This document shows positions 22,944-35,378 of a stretch of DNA of 64,000 bases, one piece after another. Origin of the DNA: Solanum dulcamara (lineage: Eukaryota; Streptophyta; Magnoliopsida; Solanales; Solanaceae); the NCBI RefSeq assembly GCF_947179165.1, contig NC_077246.1:66318921-66382920 (forward strand), written 5' to 3'. Position numbers and translations under genes: made by a program. The number at the start of each line of letters is the position of its first letter. Position 1 is the stretch's first letter. The notes beneath the pieces were generated by a model that was not told where the DNA came from, ran no database searches, and was given only the letters and a program-made list of their open reading frames with translations.

Positions 22944-23924
22944 GAATAACCAGCATGAACACACATAATTATTTGTATAATCACATCCCTCTATATACAT
23001 CAAATTTTCATAACCCACAGTTTCAAGATCTCTTAACAATCCAACAATAGTCTATATTTAATCCCACAGGGATCATTGGCCTTTAAAAGAGTTTTTACCA
23101 AGGTTAACATTCAAAGATTGGACTTTATCACTTGTCACATAATAAACATGATCCACAGTATACATTCCCACTCTAAACATCAATTGATAATCATTTAATT
23201 ATCTAGACTCAGTGCCCGAAGGCCTAGACCTAAAATCTCCCGCCAATCTACATTATATTAAGCAATGGGGATGAATTTATAACTACTCAACTGAGAAAAC
23301 CTAGCCTACCTAGGCACCAAACAATTATAGAAGGATGATAACATGATCCTCAACTTTTGGAAGGAGAATTTATGGAGACGGGCCTGAAATCCATGGGTTG
23401 TAGCCTTCCTCGTGTTAGAATTCCCTTTCTCCTTTCTCTCTAAGCCTAGAGCAGCCTTTTGGGGGTTTATAGGGAAAGCATCACCTATTTGTTCACTTAA
23501 GGGAAGAAGGAGATAATAACAATACACCACTTTTAAGTCCTGGCCATTTGGATCCATCTTTGGTGGCCTAGTCCCTATAGTGTTTAGTAAAATGGGCAGA
23601 ACCTTTTAGTCCAAACTCCGAATGAGGCAAATTTGATAGTGATGGAAACAAGACTCATAGACCTTTAATTTGACAGGTTATGGACCACCTAATTCATTAT
23701 AGGTTGAGAGATATGGTCATTTGAATTTGACCCTAGCTTAAACTTAAGTCCAAAACTTAATCGGAAAGACACTTTCAACTCAACTTTGAGATAGGAGCAT
23801 AGTACAACCTTAATTCACAACTAATGCACTCGCATATCAAGGAATTGATCCTAGTCTTATGACGAAAGAGATTCATATACCTTTACCATAGATATTTTTA
23901 GTAACGACGGGCTAGATTGTTATA
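22944..23924 (-). repeat. partial LTR, near-duplicate of 19990-20976
   Basis: About 980 bp is closely similar to 19990-20976 in the same orientation, including AACACACATAATTATTTGTA, GAAGGAGAATTTATGGAGAC and the right end GGGCTAGATTGTTATA versus GGGCTAGATCATTACA. It is a second copy of the same LTR 3-kb away. Similar short ORFs in both (20400-20582 and 23306-23557) only reflect this duplication. Confidence 0.7.
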
Positions 23925-24007
23925 AGTCAATCCCATGTAAAGCACAAGGGCACCTCATTAGGGTTCTTTCTTTTCCACTAAATCAGCAACTCCATTTAGT
24001 TATGGAT

Positions 24008-24915
24008 TGTAACAATTCAAAATTGTGTGTGATGGCACTTTTCCTATCCCATCAGGACAAGTCATCCTAAACCTAATAAAAGCGGAAACAATATGGAAAA
24101 CTTAAATAATCTCAAGTAACCTCTAAAATTTAGTTGTCACGTGTACAAGCCTCTACTTAAAATGAAAATGAAAGTTAAGTACAAGTCTCAATGTCTTTGT
24201 TTCTCAAATAGAACAAAGCATAAGTAAAAGGGACAAGGGAGATCGTCGGGCATCAATCAGCTATCTCTCAAGTCACTTTAAAGCCTCAAATGAAAAGAAA
24301 TAGGACTCAACTCACAGTCCAAACTTGGAGCTTACACAAGTATAGAAGCAAGAAGCGAGTAACAAACAATACGGTACTCAGCAAGCCAACTAACAAAACA
24401 AGGCAAATCTAATAGAATACAATTGACCTTACAAATTGACTCTAGGAGTCGTCATTATGTCTATGATTCGTAGACTTGATTCATCCTACAGGGTTTGGGA
24501 AAACCCTGAGATTTTGAGTCTATGAAGTTCCTCTACGACACAATGTTACGATTCGTCAACTTGTCTATGAGTCGTCAACTTGACTCGTAGACTTCCCCCA
24601 TACTTGGGCAACTTTCCTTCCTTGGTACCTCATCTACGATTCGTCCTTACGACTCATCAAAGCGTTTACGGGTCGTAGACCTAACTCGTCCTGCAGGTCT
24701 AAAAACCTGCAAAAACCTTGAGTCTCTGAAGTTTCATTACGACCCCATGTTACGAATCATCGAAAGGACTACGACACGCCCTGTTGAGTTGTAGGAATGA
24801 CTACGAGTCGTTGGAATATTGACTACGAGTGGTAGAGTGACTCCTAAACTTGAGGACATATCCCATTTTGAGAGAGTTCCCTTGGTTCCAACTTTCCGAC
24901 TTTCGGGATCTTACA
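24008..24915 (-). mobile_element. LTR (908 bp) of a minus-strand Ty3/gypsy element
   Basis: On the minus strand it begins TGTAAGATCCCG at 24915 and ends TTGTTACA at 24008, giving TG...CA ends. Its body matches the reverse complement of the 3' part of the LTR remnant at 11505-14090. A cluster of degenerate GACTCGTAGAC / CTACGAGTCG motifs in both orientations lies at 24440-24840. It directly abuts a gag fragment (24916-25010). Confidence 0.6.
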
Positions 24916-25010
24916 CAACCACTCCTTGGTTGGCCACAGCTTGGGCTAGCATAGTGATAGCGGTCCGGAACTCCTCATTTGTCACTTGGTTGGGTAGGGG
25001 ACCATTAGCT
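24916..25010 (-). pseudogene. gag N-terminal fragment of a Ty3/gypsy element
   Basis: The minus strand encodes VTNEEFRTAITMLAQAVANQ, the conserved early-gag motif of plant Ty3/gypsy elements (compare EAEFRGAIVMLTQLVAVWNS in the gag at 57187). The fragment is joined directly to the LTR at 24915, so most of the internal region was deleted, leaving the gag start fused to the 3' LTR. No 5' LTR is seen on the other side. Confidence 0.75.
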
Positions 25011-25035
25011 TTAGAGTCATTACATGGATTCTCAA

Positions 25036-26837
25036 CTAGTCATTTCTTATATAATTAACGTATTTTCAATACATAAATAACATATATTTTGAATATGAAT
25101 ACACATGATAGTTCAGACTTCAATTAAATATGAAACTCAAGAAACCGTTACTTTGGTATGTCAATCGCGCATGTTTAGAGTTTACTTTGTTTGAAATTTG
25201 ACTTTTAGCAAGCCAAACATTGATTGTCCATGCCTAAAGTTTATTTTGACATATTTAGAAACTATATAAAATGTACTTTAAATTGTAAGAATGAACAATT
25301 TAAAATATTTAAAAAGTATATTAGTAAATTACGGTCAAAAATTTTCTTGTTTAACTATCGAAATCTGAACTATGTCATATAAATTAGGAAAGTAGGTGTT
25401 ATTTCCTTTTGGGAAAGAAAAAGAATTAATTAGTCGAAGTTAAGATCGAAATTAAACATGAAAGGAACAACTAATCAAGAAACAATAAAGCTTGTTTCCC
25501 TAGATTTAGTATATATATATATATATATATATATATGAAGAAACTTAATTTCTTCCACGATTATGTAAAGTAAAATTATATATATAATGAACTACAAGTA
25601 TATATAAATAATTAGTGTGGATCTTCATATCACAACTTAATCATCGCAGAAGGCTTTATGAAAAATGTAAAATAAGTGTGGCAATACTTTTTAGGATGCT
25701 ATCTTTAGGCAATTAATTTCTCTGACATGATACAAATAGTTAAATAAAATTTGTATTACCAAGATACAATGTGTATTCAAGAAAGTAAAACTATACCCTT
25801 CAATTTCTCCTGCCATAATAATTCAACCAATATAAAGAAGTCTATAATTTGGATTACAAGATTTAAGGAAACGCAACATCAATATTATCACAAATTAGGA
25901 CAACTTCTCTCGTCAAACAATAAAAAAATACTAAGAAAATACCGATTTAATTAAAAAAAAGTTTTGTTTATCTTAAATTGTTAACATTTTTTCAAATATA
26001 AATAAGATTTATCCAAATACAATACTTTATCTATATCATTTTTATCATCTCAAGATAATTATTAGTGTTAATGTAAGCTATAATTCATATCTTGCAACCA
26101 TATATGAAAATAATATTTCACATTTTCTGAAAATAATAATAATTAATAATCACATTTTTCATATAGGTTAGCAGGTTACCAAATTTTATATCACCAATCC
26201 ATTTTTATGTGGTAAAAATTATAATAATAACCTTAGTTGCTTATCACCGAATTCATTTTCCAAATCCTAACACTAAACATCAATTAGTATGATTATAGTG
26301 GTAAAATACTCATGGAAATCATTATTTCTATTGTGTGTGCAAAATCATAACTGGACAAGTAAAAATGAACGAAAAAACTAAATCTTACAAATCATAAACG
26401 CATAATTATAAAATAAATGAATAAAGTATTCTACTAACTTTTGATGCAGTCTCTTTTTTCATATACTTTCAAGCAGTATCTTTGATCATTAAAGATATAT
26501 AGATGCATTCAGTGAACAGATTTGAGAATGAAGATCATCCTTGAAAATACATGCCTTTGGTCATTAAGAATTGAATTTGGAACATTTCTTTCTCATGTTG
26601 TAGAAATATTGGAAAATGGCATTGATATGAGTTGGGTGTGCGAAAGAGGTAATCAGTATTTGAGTTTAGGATTGTTGAAGGTTGATGAATGTCTCTGTTC
26701 TCTTACCTTAATTTTTTAATTTGTTGGAAAAAATAAGTACAATTAGAATGAATATGAGAAGAGGCAACTCTTCCCCATAGCAACGGTTCTGTTATCTTCA
26801 AAACGTGAAGAGTTGTATATATATATATATATAATTG
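25036..26837. other. AT-rich spacer, including an extra segment inside the duplicated MLP flank
   Basis: About 25395-25510 matches 9002-9105; the match resumes at 26838. The 1.3 kb between has no counterpart near MLP-2. It holds a TA microsatellite (25509-25536) but no element ends, domain or gene I can recognise. A 65-codon ORF at 26522-26719 has no supporting evidence. Confidence 0.5.
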
Positions 26838-27320
26838 TAGCAGATAGGAGACAAAATCACCATCATCCAAATCTTTATGGATGTACATTATATTTTCCGT
26901 TGATTGATGTTTTCGATAAAGATGATTTTTTAAACACAATAGTAATGATATTAGCTTATCAAAATCATATTTTAATAGTAATGATATGCAATTGTCTTCT
27001 TATAATAGTAAAATTATTGTTCATAACATTGTGATCTTTGAATAATTAAGAACCTCGTAGTTGTAAACCTCAATCTTGATTATAAAATGAATATATACCT
27101 TAATTATTAGCTTATCTAAATCATATTTTAATTAGCATGAATAGGTAAAATTCACCGTAAAAGTCAAATTTATAATTAATAACTACTGAAACCTAATTAT
27201 ACATGAAACATGATATATATGTCGGGGATAATGTGTTTCTAATAAGTTTTCACAGCACATTAGATTCTCACCGCCTACTTAACTTTCTACAACATTTAGC
27301 TTTATTTGGACAAAAAAAAT
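26838..27320 (+). repeat. duplicated MLP promoter/5' flank leading into MLP-4
   Basis: The segment matches 9184-9440 and 9764-9986, skipping the TRIM-like insert. Unlike MLP-1 and MLP-2, no TATATAA box survives before the start position. Confidence 0.75.
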
Positions 27321-27450
27321 ATAGGTGTGAGAGGCAAGTTGATTGACAGTTGAGGTGAAATATGAAAGACACGGTTCATGATATCCTTCACAACAATACT
27401 TTTTATATACCCAACAATATGTCGTGGCAAGATCAATTACTTTGAGATTT
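27321..27450 (+). pseudogene. MLP-4: truncated and mutated MLP exon-1 fragment
   Basis: The fragment matches exon 1 of MLP-2 from the start codon to TTTGAGATT. The start is ATA (27321-27323) instead of ATG, small deletions shift the frame after the GKLI codons, and homology stops abruptly at about 27450 in the middle of the exon. The next bases (GGAATTGGGGTGTTCAAAATC) look like the terminus of a hAT-like element, which may explain the break. No exon 2 is found downstream. Confidence 0.85.
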
Positions 27451-27456
27451 TGGAAT

Positions 27457-28014
27457 TGGGGTGTTCAAAATCGAACCGTAATTGATAAGTCAATTACAAA
27501 ATTGATTTATTAGCATATTGATATTGATTTATTGAATAGCGGTTGGGAAACAGATTAAAATTTTATAATTAACAGCTTATTGGTGTGGAGGTGGATTATT
27601 CAATTTTTTTAAGCTTACACTTTTATTTTAGGTATATTAGCCTCATTTAATATTTTACCATAATATATAAGAATAATTATATATATTTCCTTTGTTAGTC
27701 CTAACTCCGAAAGGCTAAAGTCGTAAAGCCAAGAAAACTTATTTACTTTTCTATAATTATATATTTTGCCTTCAAGAATAGAGAACACATTAGCAAACTC
27801 AAAAAAGCCCTAAAGTTTAAAAGAGGTAAAGGCATAAAGATGCCTTGGTTCATTGTGTTTAAAATAGGGGGAAAAAGTCATGTCTTTTGTAAAGTGCGTT
27901 CATAAAAAAATGTATCGTAAAAATTAATTAGAGTTTATCAAACTGAGAAGTGGTAGTTTAGATATAAAACTCACACTCCCTATAGTTTAGGTATGAAACT
28001 CAAAAAAAGGGATA
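27457..28014. other. AT-rich spacer with possible hAT-like terminus at its left end
   Basis: GGGGTGTTCAAAATCGAACC at about 27459 resembles the GGGGTG(T/G)-start of plant hAT elements. A matching right end was not found. The rest is AT-rich without a recognised feature. Confidence 0.35.
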
Positions 28015-28019
28015 GTTTA

Positions 28020-31000
28020 TGTTACACCCCGCACTCTTGAGCTTGGAACATCTTCTTAAGTTCCTTAGACACTATCATGTGAGCCGGATAAGCTACGACA
28101 CTATCAAACAACTCTAAGGAAAGAAGATTGTGATCCCTCGCAAGAAGGGAGGTTGGAGATAGAGTCATAAGAATCCGGAAAAAGTTGGAGGCTAAGAAAT
28201 GAGTCGCAGGACTCGATTTACCTACGTAAGACACTAAGTTAAGAGTCTTATACACTTAAGTTGCTTAAGCATATATCAATCTTACGTAGTGCGGATTACA
28301 TGGGCTCTTAAAGTAAGACGAGATTACGAACCCGCGAGGAAGGGAAAAAGATGACGCATGGCAGCCAATGGAGGAGCGACATGTGGCACCACCTCAAGCA
28401 AGCAGGTGATGCACCTACTTAGGGTCAAGTAGGTTATGCAGCTGCTTGGGGGAGGTGGATCCCGCTGCCACATGGCAGCCCCTAATTGGCAGCATGAAAC
28501 GGTGGCCAATCATGGCTTAACACGTGTCATCCTGAGGGGCTGACACGTGTCACCACCTAGGGCCACCTAAATATATGTATATATGACTAATGTATTCAGT
28601 TCTGATCCAAAAATATCAGCAGCAACAAGAGAAAAACAAACCCTAAGCTAAGAGAGAAAAGGGTGACGGCTTTGGGAGAAAAATAAGGTAAGTCTCGATT
28701 TCGTTCCGTAAATTAATTATATAGCGTATACCACGATGATATGGAAGTATTAGTAGTATAAAATTAGGATTTGGTGCAGCAAAAATCGGACAGCAAGCTG
28801 CCACAACGATTCAGCACGTGAAAACAATTCTGAGGCGCGATTTCGGCGAGTTCTAGCCAATTTCGGGAAAGGTAAGTTCTTCCCCTCTAATTTGAAGTTT
28901 ATGATGTTAAATTATGGTTTATTACACACCTTAGGAGCTGCTGGAAGTTGGGTAAAAGGTTTGAAAGGTTCAGGGTTCGGAATAAACGAATTTGGAATCG
29001 CTATAGTTAAGTTGTTGTCGAAATAAGGTGTTGTACGCGTAGGGGCTACTGCTGGTTGTGTTGTGGCGTGTTTCAGGGTCTAAAAGTTATCTAAATGAGG
29101 TGTGAGAGCTTATGTTTGCAGTCACATGACCCTCCTCTTTGCAATTAAAGAATTCGCGAAAGAAAGATTAAAGACTCTAGTTTTGGTATCTTAGTTTCGA
29201 GTTAATTGTCGGGGGTTTATATTGTGTAATTTTGGTCGTAATATGTATATGTATGGGTTGGTGGTTGCATTGTTGGTTGGCTGAAGATTCTAATGACATG
29301 TTTGGGAATTCGGTTAGGGCACATTATAGGGGAGGTGCTGCCCGATTTTCGTTAACATCCTAACTAGTTAAGGAACTAGCCGAGAAGGCGAGCGAAGGGA
29401 TGAATGTTATGAATACTCGTGGGTAGTCTAAGTTGCTGAAAAGTAAAAGGTTGTTAATACTTACATTACTTCCATGTTAAATAGATTTCGAGGACAAGGA
29501 TGTGGACGTGATTAAGAGAAGTCCATACAAGGTATGTGAAGCTTTCCTTTGGCGTGTTTTTGGAATAGACATGTAGAACTATTCTTCTTTTCTTTTGGCA
29601 TGTCTTAGATATAAGTTATGAATGATATGTATACGATATTTGGGATTCAATCCATTCGTAAAGCCCTGAGTATGAGTCGAGACTCTTGTTTATTTCTTGG
29701 TATTAGAACTTCTGCAATAGTTGAGTCATTGCCTTTTTGTCTTCTATGTGATGAAAACTAGTACATGTAAAGCCTATTTCTTCTTTCCTTTGGAATGGCT
29801 TAACTTTAAGTGAAATGGTATATGATATAGGTTTAGAGGTAATTCCATTTATGGGCTTTGATTGTAACTCGTGACTTGTAGTCACTCCTGAACATTAAGA
29901 GTCTGAAAGTAGTCAAACTACTATTCTCGAGCCTGCTATATAATGAATAGTAAGTAGAGGTACTAGCTCCTCTTTTTAGAGGTTATGAATTGATAAATGT
30001 CGTTGATTGCATGAGTTGAGTCTTTGACTAGATAAATTGTGTTTCTGATTGCATAGACTATATTTCTGATTGCATAAATTATGTGGCATTATTTTGATGC
30101 ATGTTTGTGATCCCTGAAGCCCCAACTGATGTAAGCCCTAATGACATCTAAAGGGATACCTCGGATAATTACTCCCCTAGTCTTCAGTGACGGTTCACTT
30201 GACTGTTTCATTGAGTCTCAGATAATGACTTAGTTGCATATGGTTTCTAACTACTCTACTCGTGCATACTGTAACCCATCCTTCCTCGAGTCCCATGATG
30301 GGCCGTGATATATTATCGTGCACAGTGTTACTGCTTCTTTCACCGCGTCCCGGGCTGAATGTGTATAGTTCCATGCACGAGGAGACGATGTCGTACGTGA
30401 GGTATGATATATGTTATATGTTATGACGATACGATTATTCACCGAGTCCCGGGCCGGCTGTAATATGATAGTATATGTGGGGAAATAAGGAAGGAACACC
30501 GAGTCCCTCCTTAGAGGGTCGGGTACATATGTATATTATGATGGTACGTTATAGACGTACACCACTCCATTCACCGAGTCCCTCACTAAAGGGCCGGATA
30601 CTTTATGTAGGCATGCATATGAGATTAAAGCAATACATTGTGACCCTGAGCCCCGTAGTGAACCGGGTATAATACGATGATATACATGATAAGATGATAC
30701 CGTATACGATGGTATGATACCGTATATGATGATATGATGAAATGAAATGCATTATGACACGATGATATGTGATTATGAAGTAATGATAATGACACTAAGT
30801 TCACTAGAGGGTCGGGCACAGTATATGGTAGTGTATAGGATCCGTGTCCTAAGGTGCATGTACAGTAATTTGTTAATTGTTATACTTATCCCCTGCATCC
30901 CTATTTCAGTTATGATCTCAGTTATGATGTGTTATGCTTTACATACTCAGTACATATATCGTACTGACCCCCCTTTTATAAGGGGGGCTGCATTTCATGC

Positions 31001-31467
31001 CCGCAGGTACAGATGTTTATTCTGGAGATCCATCAGCATAGGAATTCCTCTCAGTTGTGTCGGAAGTGCTTCACTGTTCTGGAGCCTAAATTTTGATGCT
31101 GGTCACTTAATGTATATATTTGTACATTCAGGGGTACGGCAGGGGTCTTGTCCCACCATATGTTGTTGTTACTATTCTTAGAGGTCTGTAGACATATGTA
31201 TATGTGGTTGTTTATAAGTTTGTTTTGACTGTGCCTATATGTCATGTTGTAAATGTTTTTATATTATGGAAGCCTCGTCGGCGCGTGCCCTTTCATGATA
31301 TGATATGAATGGAAGAGGCTATAGGAACATGAAAAAGTTTTAACTCATTGGGTTTTTTTTCGGGTAGTATCCCCTTGTTCATAGTTCAGTATGACTATAA
31401 CAGATAGGTAGGTATACGGGGGTCCAGGTCGGACCCCAGTCGCGGCCTACGAGGTTGGGTCGTGACA
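28020..31467 (+). mobile_element. solo LTR, 3448 bp, TSD GTTTA
   Basis: It begins TGTTACACCCCGCAC and ends GGGTCGTGACA, flanked by perfect GTTTA at 28015-28019 and 31468-31472. The long LTR with TGTTACACCCC/GTGACA ends is typical of Tekay/Del-type Ty3/gypsy chromoviruses in plants. TATATGTATATATG at about 28572 may hold the promoter box. CAAGGTATGTGAAGC at 29528-29542 is a consensus-like 5' splice site shared with the other LTRs. The 3' third contains spaced CACCGAGTCC...GGGCCGG repeats (30285-30825) and ATGATATGATACCGTATA repeats. No internal region. Confidence 0.92.
30285..30825. repeat. CGAGTCCC/GGGCCGG spaced repeat array within solo LTR
   Basis: At least six degenerate copies of a CACCGAGTCCCN(8-14)GGGCCGG module recur at 60-100 bp spacing, with ATGATA-rich spacers. 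The two halves are partly complementary (GAGTCCC/GGGTCGG), so each can form a small stem. Confidence 0.65.
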
Positions 31468-31472
31468 GTTTA

Positions 31473-32091
31473 GGTGTATTTTTGACACTTATTGCTTTAG
31501 ATTATTTTTTCATGGTTCTTTTTAGACCCTTATTTCAATTTTCAAGGCATTGATTTCTTTCAAAAACCCTCAAAGTTAAGTGTTTATTGCCGAGTTAGTA
31601 TTAATGGTCAACCTTACTAAATTAAAAAAATATTAATTAATTTTTTTATTTTATTTTTATAATTAATTCTTTTTTAAAGTGTTCACATTTGTTTGTAAAA
31701 TTTTCAAGAAGTTTTTTTTAAGGGTGAATTAGTAAAATTATCTTTATGATTTTTAAGCATCGTATAAAATAAAAAGTGATCAACTAATATAAAACGGAGA
31801 AAGTATCACAAAAAAATATTTTTTTATTTTATACCAAATAAAAGTCATTTAACTTTATGTTTACCACGTAAAAGCCGGGGAAAAAAATAATTTTGTCCAA
31901 GTTAACTAAGATATTTATTATCAAATATTAAAAAAAATATATAAATAAATTACTTATTAAAAATAGTTTCCATATCAAACACACCCTAAATAGGTTTTCA
32001 TTCTCGTCCTTCCTTTTATTGTTTCCTTCCCTATGAAAAGTACCAATTTAACGGCTTTACATGAATTTGGCGACTGTTAATCAATTTTGCA
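31473..32091. other. AT-rich spacer
   Basis: AATATAAAACGGAGAAAGTA at about 31788-31807 resembles a Stowaway MITE terminus. Otherwise I see nothing in it. Confidence 0.4.
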
Positions 32092-32096
32092 TAATG

Positions 32097-32309
32097 TGTT
32101 GTGTATGGATGTCATTTTTCCAAGTGGAGCCCACTGAAAAGGGGAAATTGCCCACTTGGTCCTCCTTTTTCTCCCACTTGGTGCCTCTTCTCTTCTATAA
32201 ATACTGCCAAAGAGGAAGGCACAAATACGAAAGAAATTTTTTTTCTACTTTCTATATTTTTTTACTCTCTTTTCTTTATTAAATTGTCAAGTTAGTTAAT
32301 TTTATAACA
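32097..32309 (+). repeat. copia 5' LTR (213 bp)
   Basis: Pairs with 35379-35595. TATAAATACTG at about 32197 is the likely promoter box. Ends ATAACA. Confidence 0.88.
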
Positions 32310-32439
32310 CGTTATTAGTATGAGTTTCTGTCGCTTTGAGCTATATTTTTAGAGGTAATAAAAGGGGTAAGAATTTTATTTTCTTAAAATATCTAATATT
32401 TTTAAACTTGAATTTATTGTTCTTGATATTTCTGAAAAA

Positions 32440-33326
32440 TGCTACTCATCATGAGCACTAGATGTCCAAATACATCTAAAATCGATGGGTCTGACAGACA
32501 CCATCAAAGATGACAATATGACATCTAGTCAAGACCGTGCCAAATCCATGATTTTCTCCGCCACCATCTTGACGAGGGGTTAAAATTACAATACCTCACA
32601 TTAAAAGATCCCCTTAAACTGTGGAAAAATCTAAAAGAAAGATATGACCACCTAAAATTGGTCATGCTTCCACAAGCACGTCATCATTGGCTAAATCTGA
32701 AATTAATGAATTTCAAATATATAACTGAATATAATTTTGTCTTGTATAGAATTATAGCTCAGTTAAATTTATGCGGAGAAGAAATCACTAAGCAAGATAA
32801 ACTTGAAAATAAATATTCCACATTTTCACCCGCGAATATGTTTCTGCAGCAATATAGCGAAAAGGATTTTAAGAAATATTCTGAATTACTTTCTCACCTT
32901 TTTATTGCTGAACGCCACAATGAACTGCTAATGAAAAATCATGATAGTCGGCCCGTTAGTTCTTTTCCACTCCCTGAAGTGAATTAGGCAAATTATAACC
33001 AACGAGAAAGAGTTCATGACCCCAGTCGTCGTCATAGTCGAAAAAGAAATTATAATCATGATGCTCGGTTGGCACCGAAAAATGATCAGTAGTACAAAAA
33101 GAAGAGTGAAAAGCCAGAAGCTTTACCAAAGAAAAATTCAGAAAGTATATGTCATAGATGTGGAGGTATGGGGCACTGATCACGGATATGTCGGTCATCA
33201 AAACGCTTCGTTCAGCTATATCAGACATCCTTGAAAATAGCAGAAAATAATCCAGAGATAAATTTTATCTCTGAAGATAATATTGAGCCTATGCATCTTG
33301 ATGTAGCTGATTTCTTTAATTTTTGA
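32440..33326 (+). pseudogene. copia gag remnant
   Basis: Frames with stops encode the plant copia gag core (LKDPLKLWKNLKERYDHLK, then LMNFKYITEYNFVLYRII...LLMKNHDSRP at about 32600-32985). A zinc-knuckle trace, CHRCGGMGH, lies at about 33153-33180 and is followed by a stop. The gag protein would form cytoplasmic virus-like particles. The longest open piece is 32658-32987 (109 codons). Confidence 0.8.
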
Positions 33327-33470
33327 AAAGACAATATGAATATTAATAAGCCTAATAATATTTAATTTTCTTTTATTTATCTGTACTAAATATTATGTTT
33401 GTATTTTTCAATCCAAGTAAAATTTGTGTAATGAACCATGTATTAATTATAATATTTACTTTATTTTTTT

Positions 33471-34830
33471 TTGAAGAAAAATATGTATATGCCTCAAATT
33501 TTATTTGGATCAATGATCAATCACGAGGATATTTGTGTAATTGATAGTGGAACAACTCATGCTACTTTTAAAGACGAAAAATATTTTTCCAACTTACTTA
33601 GAAGAAAAGAAAATATTACTACAATTTTTGGTAATTCAAAAATGATTGAAGGCTCCGGAAGAGCTACTATAATTTTGCCTAAGGGGATAAAAATTATTAT
33701 AGAAGATGCACTATTCTCTTCTAAATTCTCAAGAAACTTGTTAAGTTTTAAAAATATCCGCAGAAATGGATATCATGTTAAGACAGTAAATGAAATGAAT
33801 ACTGAGTATCTTGGTATAACCAATAGTGTCTCAGGCTAGAAATATATTTTGAAAAAACTACCAACTTTGTCGTCTGGCCTATATTATGCAAAAGTTAGTG
33901 CAATTAAAACCCATATGATCGTAAACCAGAAGTTTACTGATCTAAATACATTTGTGCTATGATATGATCAAATAGGTCATTCTGAATCAATAATGATGAG
34001 ACGAATCCTTGAAAATTCAACTGGACATCCGTTAAAGAACCTGAAGATTCTTATGAATGATGAATTTTCATGTGTTGCTTGTTATCAAGATAAATTAATT
34101 GTCCGACCATCAACCCTGAAGGTTGGCATCTAATCTCCTGGCTTTTTAGAGCATATACATGGAGATATATATGTGGACCTATTCATCCACTTAGTGGATT
34201 GTTTAGATATTTTATAATCCTAATAGATACATCATCTAGATGGTTTCATGTGTGACTCTTATCATCTCACAATCTGGCGTTTGCGAAGTTGTTAGCACAA
34301 ATAATAAGATTAAGGGCGTAATTCCCAGATTATCCAATTAAGGTCATTCGCTTCGATAATGCTGAAGAATTTATATCCCAAAATTTTGATGATTAAATCT
34401 TATCAATTGATATAAAAATTGAACGTCTTGTTGCTCATGTTCATACTCAAAATGGCCTTGCAGAGTCATTTATTAAGCACTTACAATTGATAGCAAGACC
34501 CCTACTAATAAAAATAAAATTGTCAATTACTGTTTGGGGTCATGCTATCTTACATGCCGCAGCACTGGTACATCTCAGACCGACACATTATAATAAATAC
34601 TCTCCGTCACAATTAGTATTTGGTCATGAGCCAAATATAGCTCATCTACAAATTTTTGATTGTGCGGTATACGAGCCTGTAGCACCATCACAACATACAA
34701 AGATGGGCCCTCAATGAAGATTGGGCATATATGTTAGGTTGACTCACCCTCCATAATTCGATACCTTGAATCATTGACTGGAGACTTATTCACTACTCAA
34801 TTTGCAGATTGTCGATTTGATGAAACAACT
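33471..34830 (+). pseudogene. copia protease-integrase remnant
   Basis: The ORF 33471-33839 carries the aspartic protease active site as DSGTTHA (about 33543-33563). Past its stop, interrupted frames encode a GAG-pre-integrase stretch (HSESIMMRRIL), the integrase acidic site region RFDNAEEF, and the ...HTQNGLAESFIKHLQLIARPLL segment with its catalytic Glu codon. It ends in GHEPNIAHLQIFDCAVY (ORF 34487-34717). Stops occur about every 100-200 bp. The polyprotein stops short of the reverse transcriptase. Confidence 0.82.
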
Positions 34831-35378
34831 TTCCTGCAATTAGGGGGGAGAAAAAAGAATCCGAAAAAGAAATTGCGTGAAAAGCTTTATCACTATCTCA
34901 AATGTCAGATGCATTTACTGATTTGAAACGGATAACTAAGTCACATATCCTTGCAGTGAATGTGTCTATCTGAATTGATGTCCCAAAAGGACCACCTACT
35001 AGTATCATAGCTACTGAATCCCAAACACGCCTGAAGCATGGTAGACCATTGGGTTCAAAGGATAAAAATCCTAAAAAGATAAGCTGAGGCATAATAAAGA
35101 TGATACTACAAAAGAACCTCCTAAAGAAGACACTCTTTTTTCCTTAACCAAGGTTTTGTCCCACTGAGTTTTTCTGATAAGGTTTTTAATGAGGCAGCAC
35201 TCAAGACATATTATCAGATGCGTGTACTCTTCTTCCTTCACTAGGACTTTTTCTACTATATTTTTCCTGGTAAGGTTTTAACGAGGCATAATATTTATGA
35301 ATATTTACGATAAATATGTATATTATTTTTTATAGAGTTTTTAAGGAGACACATTATACATGGACATCTAAGGGGGAA

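Noticed and set aside
20400..23557. Similar minus-strand ORFs at 20400-20582 and 23306-23557 (YYLLLPLSEQIGDAFPINPQ)
   Set aside because: The similarity comes from duplicated LTR DNA; there is no known domain and the frames end differently.
26522..26719. 65-codon ORF in the extra segment of the duplicated flank
   Set aside because: No domain, paralogue or gene structure around it; length is within chance expectation.
30747..31181. 144-codon plus-strand ORF
   Set aside because: It lies within the solo LTR 28020-31467, has no domain, and starts inside the repeat array.
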